A stretch of 64,000 nucleotides of DNA from NCBI GenBank assembly GCA_049997955.1, contig JAEBDY010000016.1, positions 1 through 64,000 on the forward strand, written 5' to 3'. This DNA comes from Umezawaea sp049997955 (lineage in GTDB: Bacteria > Actinomycetota > Actinomycetes > Mycobacteriales > Pseudonocardiaceae). A model generated the notes under the pieces. It saw only the letters and a list, made by a program, of their open reading frames with translations. It searched no databases and was not told the origin of the DNA. Positions 58,454 to 64,000 of this stretch are shown here, one piece after another (position 1 is the first letter of the stretch; the number at the start of each line of letters is the position of its first letter). Position numbers and translations under genes: made by a program.

Positions 58454-59035
58454 ATGACCCCCGCCGACCCCATGCCCACCCGACGGCGAGCAGACGTGGA
58501 GCGCAACGAGCGCGCGCTGCTCGACGCCGCCGCCGCGGTGTTCGCCCGCTCCGGGGCGGACGCGACGGTGCGGGACGTGGCCGCGGCAGCCGGCGTCGGC
58601 ATGGGAACGCTGTACCGGCACTTCCCGACGCGCGCCGACCTCGTCGTCGCGGTGTACCGCCACCAGGTCGAAGCGTGCGCGGAGGCCGGGCCCGCACTCC
58701 TCGCCTCGCAGCCCACACCGCTCGCCGCGATCCTGCGGTGGACGCACCTCTTCGCCGACTTCGTCGGCACCAAGCACGGCATGCTCGCCGTGATGCGCGG
58801 CGACCCGTCCGGGCTCGCCGCGCTCCACTCGCTGTTCCTCGACCGCCTCGTCCCCGTCCTCGGCGACCTCCTGGACCGCGCGCGTGCCTCGGACGAGGTG
58901 AAGAACGACGTCTCCGCCTACGAACTCATCCGAGCCGTCGGGGACCTCTGCGCCTTCGCCCCGAACGATCCGAACTACGACGTGCGCCGCATCATCACGC
59001 TGGTGGTGCTGGGGTTGAAGTCCTCAGGCGACTAG
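58454..59035 (+). CDS. TetR-family transcriptional regulator
   Basis: 193 residues. The N-terminal HTH reads ALLDAAAAVFARSGADATVR, DVAAAAGVGMGTLYRHFPTR, the TetR signature. The ligand-binding helical domain (HLFADFVGTKHGMLAVMRGD) is of the kind seen in hydrolase- or NmrA-linked regulators. The ATG at 58454 lies 154 bases from the divergent hydrolase start, with two palindromic operators between. Likely represses both genes. Confidence 0.93.
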   Translation: MTPADPMPTRRRADVERNERALLDAAAAVFARSGADATVRDVAAAAGVGMGTLYRHFPTRADLVVAVYRHQVEACAEAGPALLASQPTPLAAILRWTHLFADFVGTKHGMLAVMRGDPSGLAALHSLFLDRLVPVLGDLLDRARASDEVKNDVSAYELIRAVGDLCAFAPNDPNYDVRRIITLVVLGLKSSGD

Positions 59036-59205
59036 CGCTCCGGTCGCCCCGCCGTCCACGCGAGCAGGTCCAGGTCCGGCTCGGCTTGGGCCGCTCGGCG
59101 AGGTGCCGCGCCAGGTCGAGCGGCCACGCCGAGTGCCCGCAGCCGGGCACGATCCGGCAGCGGGCGGGATGTCACACCGCTCCGTCCTGCCAGGAGGTCA
59201 CCGGG

Positions 59206-60066
59206 TCAGCCGATCCCGAGCCTGCCCGCGAGCCTGGCCACGAACCCCTCGACCTGGTCCGGGGCCCGGTCCGGCAGCCCCCACACGGCGTCCGTGACCC
59301 CGGCCTCCTCCCAGTCCGCGAGCAGTTCGGCGGTCGGCTTCGCGGTAGCCAGCACGTGCACCTCGGGCGAGCCCGCACGGCCCGCGGCGGCCCATTCCTC
59401 GCGCAGCCGCACGATCTTCACCCGCACATCCCGCTCGGTCGGCGTGGTCATCCAGCCGTCGGCGTTGGCCGCGATCCAAGCCAGCGTCCTCGGCCCGCCG
59501 CCCGCGCCGATCACCAGCGGGACGTGCCGCTGCACCGGTTTGGGATATGCCCAGCAGGCCCCGAAGTTCACGAACTCGCCTGCGTAGGACGCCTCGTCCT
59601 GGGTCCACAGCGCCCGCATCGCCTCGACGTACTCGCGCAGCACCGAGCGCCGCTTCCCCGCGGGCACGTGGTGATCGGCGAGCTCGTCGGTGTTCCAGCC
59701 GAAACCCGCACCGAGCGTGACCCGGCCACCCGAGAGGTGGTCCAGCGTCGCGATCGTCTTCGCCAGCGTGATCGGGTCGGACTCCACCGGCAGCGCGACC
59801 GCCGTGGCCAGGCGGATGCGGCTCGTCGCAGTGGCCGCGGTCGCCAGGCTCACCCACGGGTCGAGCGTGCGCAGGTACCGGTCGTCGGGGAGCGTCCGGT
59901 CGCCGGTTCCGGGGTGGACGGCCTCCCGCTCGACCGGGATGTGCGTGTGCTCCGGAACGTAGAAGGTGTCGAACCCGGCGGCCTCGGCCGCCCTCGCCGC
60001 GGCGCTCGGCGTGATTCCGCGATCACTGGTGAACAGGACGATCCCGTGCCGCAAGGAATGCCTCAC
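59206..60066 (-). CDS. LLM-class F420-dependent oxidoreductase
   Basis: 286 residues. Luciferase-like barrel with RGITPSAAARAAEAAGFDTF, PEHTHIP, SRIRLATAVALPVESDPITL, GGRVTLGAGFGWNTDELADH and HVPLVIGAGGGPRTLAWI. These match actinobacterial F420-binding LLM proteins; substrate unknown. Starts at the ATG at 60066. A 28-base palindrome ~55 bases upstream is its likely operator. Confidence 0.92.
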   Translation of the reverse strand: MRHSLRHGIVLFTSDRGITPSAAARAAEAAGFDTFYVPEHTHIPVEREAVHPGTGDRTLPDDRYLRTLDPWVSLATAATATSRIRLATAVALPVESDPITLAKTIATLDHLSGGRVTLGAGFGWNTDELADHHVPAGKRRSVLREYVEAMRALWTQDEASYAGEFVNFGACWAYPKPVQRHVPLVIGAGGGPRTLAWIAANADGWMTTPTERDVRVKIVRLREEWAAAGRAGSPEVHVLATAKPTAELLADWEEAGVTDAVWGLPDRAPDQVEGFVARLAGRLGIG

Positions 60067-60120
60067 CCTCTCGTGCGCTGCCGGGTGATCCGGAGTGCGC
60101 GGTCCGGACGGTACCCACCC

Positions 60121-60148
60121 CCAAAACTAGAACATGTTCTTGTTTTGG
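60121..60148. promoter_or_regulatory. 28-base palindromic operator upstream of LLM oxidoreductase
   Basis: Nested palindrome with core AGAACATGTTCT and outer arms CCAAAAC / GTTTTGG; only one symmetric position pair fails. Typical of TetR-family sites, but no regulator gene lies beside it. Confidence 0.65.
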
Positions 60149-60230
60149 TCAACGACACTGCGGCGGGATCAACGCGAGGAGTTGGTCGCAGCCACTCGTC
60201 GCGCTGGCAGTCGATCCGCACCCACTGCGT

Positions 60231-60260
60231 GCTGGTCACCGCGTTCCGCCGGTGACCAGC
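60231..60260. terminator. Hairpin beyond NmrA gene
   Basis: Arms GCTGGTCACCG and CGGTGACCAGC pair over 11 bp with an 8-base loop, ~36 bases past the NmrA-like stop. Confidence 0.55.
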
Positions 60261-60296
60261 ACCGCCCGCCCGGCGAGGCTCAGCCGGCGGTGGTGG

Positions 60297-61244
60297 TCAT
60301 GCGGGCTTGACGGCCGCGACGTGCTCGCCCAGCCAGCCGCGGAAGGTCTGCAGCCGGGGGTTGAGCAAGCGGACCAGGTCCAGGTCGCGCGACCCGACGA
60401 AGTCGCGCTCGCCCTCGACGTAGAACTGGAACATGTTGCCGATCTCCTCGCCCCCCGGCAGCCCCAGCGAGCGGAACTGGTCGTGGGTGAGCGGCCGGTA
60501 GTCGACCGGCTCGCCCAGCGCGTCGGCGAACGCGGCGGCGTACTGCTCGCCGGTCAGGTGCTCGCCCGCGATGCTCACGGTCTTGCCCACGTACTCGTCA
60601 CCCGCGGCGAACACGCCGTAGGCGGTGCGACCGATGTCCTCCGCCGCGATGCCCGCCAGCCTGGACCCGCCGATCGGCAACGTGAACACGAGCCGCCCGT
60701 CCTCGCCCCGCGACGGCCCGAAGCCCTGGGTGAAGCCCTCCCAGTAGAAGGTGCTCCTCAGGTAGGTCGTCGGGACGCCGGAGTCGCGGAAGAACGCGTC
60801 CGCCTCGGCCTTGGCGTCGAAGTGCGGGACCGTGTAGCGGTCTTGCAGGACCGGGACGCGCTGGTCGGACACCGGGATGACCTCGCGCGTGTCCTCCAGC
60901 GTCGACCAGACCACGTGGGCGACACCGGCGGCCTTCGCCGCACGCGCCGCCGTCGCGGCCTGCGCCAGTTCGACGTCGGCGGACATGGACTCCCAGAAGT
61001 TGGTCACCACGTAGACGCCGTGGACACCCTCGAACGCCGTCCGCAGCGAGGCCTCGTCCTCCAGGGTCGCCTCGACCACCTCGGCGCCGAGGTCGGCCAA
61101 CCCGCGGGCCTTCGCCGAACCGGCATCGCGGGTGATCGCACGCACGGTGAACGGACCGTCGGGGGCGTCCAAGACGGCCCTGGCCAGACCGCCGCCCTGC
61201 GCACCCGTCGAACCCAGCACCGCGATGATCTTCTTGTCGCTCAC
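60297..61244 (-). CDS. NmrA-like NAD(P)-binding protein
   Basis: 315 residues. Rossmann start KKIIAVLGSTGAQGGGLARA (GxxGxxG), then VRAITRDAGSAKARGL, GVYVVTNFWES, VWSTLEDTREV and YLRSTFYWEGF. NmrA-type proteins bind NAD(P) as redox sensors or act as reductases. GTG at 61244 has GGAGGA six bases upstream and is preferred over the GTG at 61250. Divergent from a MarR gene with a 36-base palindrome between, suggesting joint control. Confidence 0.9.
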   Translation of the reverse strand: MSDKKIIAVLGSTGAQGGGLARAVLDAPDGPFTVRAITRDAGSAKARGLADLGAEVVEATLEDEASLRTAFEGVHGVYVVTNFWESMSADVELAQAATAARAAKAAGVAHVVWSTLEDTREVIPVSDQRVPVLQDRYTVPHFDAKAEADAFFRDSGVPTTYLRSTFYWEGFTQGFGPSRGEDGRLVFTLPIGGSRLAGIAAEDIGRTAYGVFAAGDEYVGKTVSIAGEHLTGEQYAAAFADALGEPVDYRPLTHDQFRSLGLPGGEEIGNMFQFYVEGERDFVGSRDLDLVRLLNPRLQTFRGWLGEHVAAVKPA

Positions 61245-61275
61245 GAGCACTCCTCCGCCGTGTCGCCACGTCCTT

Positions 61276-61311
61276 GCGGCAACTTACCTAGTTAAACAGG
61301 TAAGTTGCCGC
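61276..61311. promoter_or_regulatory. MarR operator between NmrA and MarR genes
   Basis: Perfect arms GCGGCAACTTACCT and AGGTAAGTTGCCGC (14 bp each) around AGTTAAAC. It lies 32 bases from the NmrA start and ~85 from the MarR start. The AACTTACCT/AGGTAAGTT symmetry suits a MarR dimer. Confidence 0.75.
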
Positions 61312-61395
61312 AGAATTCCGCGCGGGAATGTGACCTGGACCACCGAGTCGGAGTCGCTCACGCTCCCGTCCACAGCGGACGTGGAGCATGGACCC

Positions 61396-61869
61396 GTGTC
61401 ACGAGAACGAGGTACGAGGAAGTTCCCGAGCGCGGCGGGACGCGGGCCCGTCAGCCACGCGCTGTTCCGGGTGGTCCGGCTGCACCGGATGCTCGCGGGC
61501 CACCTCCTGCGCGACCTGGGCCTGCACCGCGGGCAAGAACTGCTCCTCATGCACCTGTGGGACTCGGGCCCGGTGCGCCAGACGGAACTGATCGAGGTGC
61601 TGGACTCCGACTCGGCGACCATCACCAGGATGGTGCAGCGACTGGAGAAGGCCGGATTGGTCGAGCGGGCACCCGATCCCCACGACGGCCGGGCCACCCT
61701 GGTGTCCTCCACCTCCGCGGGCGACGCCATCCGGGCGGAGATCGAACAGATGTGGCACGACCTGGAGGCGTCGACCGTCGGCGACCTGCCGTCGACCACC
61801 CTGACCCCGCTGCTGGAAGCGCTCGCCGAGGTCGAGGCCAACCTGGCGGCCGCGGTCACCCGGTCCTGA
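61396..61869 (+). CDS. MarR-family transcriptional regulator
   Basis: 157 residues. Winged helix with GQELLLMHLWDSGPVRQTEL, VLDSDSATITRMVQRLEKAG and LVERAPDPHDGRATLVSSTS, the last being the wing DxRxxxV pattern. The GTG at 61396 is chosen; an in-frame GTG at 61381 is also possible. It probably represses itself and the divergent NmrA-like gene via the 36-base palindrome. Confidence 0.92.
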   Translation: MSRERGTRKFPSAAGRGPVSHALFRVVRLHRMLAGHLLRDLGLHRGQELLLMHLWDSGPVRQTELIEVLDSDSATITRMVQRLEKAGLVERAPDPHDGRATLVSSTSAGDAIRAEIEQMWHDLEASTVGDLPSTTLTPLLEALAEVEANLAAAVTRS

Positions 61870-62316
61870 TCGCGAACCCGCCCAGGAGATCCGGACAGGA
61901 CCCGCCACGGGCACGTGTCACGGCATCCCGGATGAACGGCGTACTCGGGGCGTCAACGTCGAAGTAGCACCCTTCGACGAACGCCGACGGTTTCGCCGAC
62001 ATCCTCGCGACGAAGGCGGACGGAACCCTGCACTACTGCAGCCTCGCCACGAGCGTGCAGGTGGGCTCCGGGTGGAGCGGCTACCGGCCCGCGCACCACT
62101 GAGGGCTTGATCCCGAGGACTCGTCAGTGGTCGTAGGCGATCGGTGGCCGTTCAACGGGCTGGTACTCCTCGGACCGTCGTTTTCGTACAAGACGGCCGC
62201 GGCGGGGCTTCCTAACATGGGTGTGGGTGCTCCGCCGCGGTGCGCCGGCGGGGCACCACCATCCGCTCGTCGATCCACCGGGCGGCCCCGTGGCCCGGCA
62301 ACGAGGAGAACAGCAC
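61870..62316. other. Gap holding an FG-GAP repeat remnant
   Basis: 447 bases between the MarR and DHFR-like genes. Apart from the gene fragment at 61971-62102 nothing coding is supported. No operator recognised. Confidence 0.4.
61971..62102 (+). pseudogene. C-terminal remnant of an FG-GAP/VCBS-repeat protein
   Basis: The frame ending with TGA at 62100-62102 reads NADGFADILATKADGTLHYC and then GSGWSGYRPAHH. The DGFADILATKADGTL pattern is the classic FG-GAP repeat of secreted actinobacterial proteins. No start codon or upstream repeats are present, so this is a fragment left by deletion. Confidence 0.6.
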
Positions 62317-62895
62317 ATGCGTGATCTGGTCTGCACCGCGTTCGTTTCGCTCGACGGTGTCGTGGACTCCCCCGGCGGTGGGCCGGGCGAGGACCACCGC
62401 AGCGGTGGCTGGGTGGTCAAGGACGTCGAGTTCCTGCCCGAGGCGTTCTCGCTCAAGGGCGAGGAGCTCGAGGACACGACGGCGCTGATGTTCGGCCGCC
62501 GCAGCTACGAGGCGTTCGCACCGCTCTGGCGCGACTCGGAGGACCACGCCGCCTACGGGGAACTGCCCAAGTACGTGGTCTCGACCACGCTGCCCGACGA
62601 CGCCCTCGTCGAGGGTTGGGGTCCGACGACCATCCTGCGCTCGACCGAGGACGTCGTCGAGCTCAAGAAGAGCGGGGACGGCGCGATCTTCGTCCACGGG
62701 AGCGCGGAACTCGCTCGACGCCTGTCGGACGCGGGCCTGGTCGACCGGTACCACCTGCTCGTCTTCCCGGTGCTGCTCGGAGCCGGGAAGAGCCTGTTCA
62801 GCAGTGCGGACAAGGACAAGCAGGCACTGAGCCTCCGGTCGTCCGCGGTCTACCCGAACGGTGTCGTCAAGTTGATCTACGACGTCGTCGGCTGA
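62317..62895 (+). CDS. Dihydrofolate-reductase-like (RibD C-terminal) protein
   Basis: 192 residues. Elements: VCTAFVSLDGVVDSPGGGPG, LMFGRRSYEAFAPLW, KYVVSTTLPDD, ELKKSGDGAIFVHGSAELAR and LVFPVLLGAGKSLF. This is the RibD-C/YyaP family of NADPH-binding reductase-like proteins; no metabolic role is set. GAGGAG precedes the ATG. Its last 19 bases overlap the convergent AraC gene. Confidence 0.92.
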   Translation: MRDLVCTAFVSLDGVVDSPGGGPGEDHRSGGWVVKDVEFLPEAFSLKGEELEDTTALMFGRRSYEAFAPLWRDSEDHAAYGELPKYVVSTTLPDDALVEGWGPTTILRSTEDVVELKKSGDGAIFVHGSAELARRLSDAGLVDRYHLLVFPVLLGAGKSLFSSADKDKQALSLRSSAVYPNGVVKLIYDVVG

Positions 62896-63587
62896 CCCAG
62901 GTCCAGGGCGATCGCACCGCCGGTGCCCTCGCGGAGTTGTCGCGCCGTGCGCCCGACGTACCGGCGCAGCGCGCGGGCCAGGTGCGGTTCGTCGAAGTAC
63001 TCCAGCTTGACGACGACATCGGCGACCGACGTGCCCGCGGCCAGCAGCGCCGAGGCCGTGCGGACGCGTTCGACCTGCCGCACGGCGCTCTGCGTCAGCC
63101 CGGTCGCCGCGCGGAACCGGCGTTCGACGGTGCGTCCCGACACCACCGGGCGGTGGCCTCGGCGGACCTCGGTGACGAGCGGGTCGCGGACCACGGCTCC
63201 GGCGCGCACGAGGCGGTCGACCAGCGCTTCGGCGTCGTCGGGGCCCGGCGTCTCCCACCGGCGACCGTCCAGCCGGAACGTCCTGTGCGTGGTGTCGGGG
63301 AGTTCGACGCCACTGTCGACCAGGGTCGGCGTGGGCACGGCCCGGAGCCAGGTGCCCACCGCGAACTCGATGCCGACGAAGCTCGCGCCCTCCGGCACCG
63401 GCGCGGTGCCGGTCCCGGTCTCAGGGCCGGAGATGCTCGCGCACGCCGTGCCCTCGAACTCCCAGAACACCAGCCCCCAGCACACCGCCGCCACCGAGGT
63501 CATCTCCACGACCCGCTCGCTCGTGCAGGTCCACACGGTGTCGACCCACGGCGAGTCGGACGCGCGAGTCTCGAACCTCAGTGCCAC
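62877..63587 (-). CDS. AraC-family transcriptional regulator
   Basis: About 236 residues. The N-terminal domain (RFETRASDSPWVDTVWTC, FVGIEFAVGTWLRAVP) is of the DUF6597-like sensor type, and the C-terminal AraC HTH region includes RTVERRFRAATGLTQSAVRQ and VADVVVKLEYFDEPHLARAL. GTG at 63587 is chosen by family alignment; a GTG at 63617 gives ten more residues. Neither has a good SD. Overlaps the convergent DHFR-like gene by 19 bases, so one may regulate the other. Confidence 0.87.
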   Translation of the reverse strand: MALRFETRASDSPWVDTVWTCTSERVVEMTSVAAVCWGLVFWEFEGTACASISGPETGTGTAPVPEGASFVGIEFAVGTWLRAVPTPTLVDSGVELPDTTHRTFRLDGRRWETPGPDDAEALVDRLVRAGAVVRDPLVTEVRRGHRPVVSGRTVERRFRAATGLTQSAVRQVERVRTASALLAAGTSVADVVVKLEYFDEPHLARALRRYVGRTARQLREGTGGAIALDLGQPTTS

Positions 63588-63631
63588 GGGAGGAGGATAG
63601 GCGGGGTTCGTCCCCACGACGCTGATGCGGC

Positions 63632-63763
63632 GTGCGACGACGGTGGACCGCCATCGGCGCTGCGACGGACACCATGGCGGGGCTGTACCGGGACTCCGAC
63701 GACTCCAGCCGCAACCTCGTCGACCAGGGCGCCTACAAGTACTGCGCCGTGGTTCGCGGGTAA
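63632..63763 (+). pseudogene. Short open frame, possible C-terminal gene remnant
   Basis: The frame ending at TAA 63761-63763 reads TAIGAATDTMAGLYRDSDDS and SRNLVDQGAYKYCAVVRG, which looks protein-like with good codon bias. It has no credible start or SD and no family I recognise. Either a small peptide from the GTG at 63632 or the tail of a deleted gene. Confidence 0.3.
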
Positions 63764-63797
63764 CGGCGGCGGTTCGGAACGGACGCTGGTTGCCGCG

Positions 63798-64000
63798 CTA
63801 CTCGGATCGGCCCGAGGTAGGCGCCGAATGGTTCCGAGTCGCCCGATCACGGAGGAGTGCGGCGGCCCGCACAGCCCAGTCGTGGTGTTCCTGCTCGAAC
63901 CGCAGGCCGCGCAGGCACGTCAGGTAGGGCCCGATCGGAGTGCCGTGGCGCAGGTAGGTCTCCTCGTCGAGATCGCCGCGGAAGTGCAGCAGGATCTTGT
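63798..64000 (-). CDS. PadR-like regulator, C-terminal part (runs off window)
   Basis: 67 codons before a TAG at 63798-63800. The frame reads KILLHFRGDLDEETYLRHGT, PIGPYLTCLRGLRFEQEHHD and WAVRAAALLRDRA. The helical pattern with L-x-x-L-R-G-L-x-F-E followed by W resembles the dimerisation domain at the C-terminus of PadR regulators. The HTH lies beyond the window, so the family call is tentative. Confidence 0.6.
   Translation of the reverse strand, partial: KILLHFRGDLDEETYLRHGTPIGPYLTCLRGLRFEQEHHDWAVRAAALLRDRATRNHSAPTSGRSE

Noticed and set aside
1..64000. Prophage, transposon, tRNA or CRISPR
   Set aside because: No integrase, transposase, terminal repeats, cloverleaf or spaced repeats found by reading both strands.

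Overview
The window is high-GC (about 70%) actinomycete chromosome. The third-codon-position bias, GTG/TTG starts behind AGGAGG-like sites, secreted CBM2 proteins with poly-Thr/Pro linkers, actinobacterial Ser/Thr kinases and an F420-type oxidoreductase all fit a filamentous Pseudonocardiales organism (Saccharothrix, Lentzea or Actinosynnema-like). The genus is inferred, not proven. No rRNA, tRNA, CRISPR, integrase or IS element was seen.

Positions 1-30 kb form a hemicellulose-degradation island. On the minus strand a LacI regulator is followed by a CE3 esterase, a GH62-CBM2 arabinofuranosidase and the start of a GH27 alpha-galactosidase. On the plus strand lie a beta-helix/lectin enzyme, GH10-CBM2, GH43-CBM6, GH10-CBM2 and a GH95 alpha-L-fucosidase with a lectin tail. 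Next come a COG3618 lactonase, a collapsed fumarylacetoacetate-hydrolase gene, a FadR-type GntR regulator, a sugar ABC importer (binding protein plus two permeases, no ATPase) and an enolase-superfamily enzyme. Together these suggest release, import and non-phosphorylative catabolism of a deoxysugar such as L-fucose. A second GH62 (lectin-fused), a CBM2-alpha/beta hydrolase, a Ser/Thr kinase and a GH127 enzyme complete the island. Eight copies of a LacI-type operator (TGTTANCGNTAACA-like) lie upstream of these genes and of the PQQ dehydrogenases at 51-57 kb, suggesting one regulon. A gntR plus binding-protein cassette is present twice as direct repeats 12.6 kb apart, and the first copy's binding-protein gene is decayed.

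Positions 30-41 kb hold a subtilase, a STAND NTPase with HTH and propeller, a DUF1349 protein, a PaaX regulator, a CE1 esterase with CBM2, and a convergent STAS / anti-sigma-kinase pair.

Positions 41.2-48.3 kb are a tightly coupled six-gene minus-strand operon: winged-helix protein, Ser/Thr kinase, membrane protein with a J-like N-terminus, GrpE-like factor, divergent Hsp70, and a TPR/OmpA-like membrane protein. This looks like a dedicated membrane-linked chaperone-signalling system and is the best candidate here for something undescribed.

Positions 49-57 kb carry a secreted ThuA-DUF1080-lectin protein paired with a PQQ-type sugar dehydrogenase, and a second such dehydrogenase. These may form an extracellular oxidative (3-keto-glycoside) module. 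Positions 57-64 kb hold ordinary regulator/enzyme pairs (TetR/hydrolase, LLM oxidoreductase, NmrA/MarR, DHFR-like/AraC), several gene remnants and the end of a PadR-like gene. Many operon ends carry long perfect GC-rich hairpins without U-tracts.
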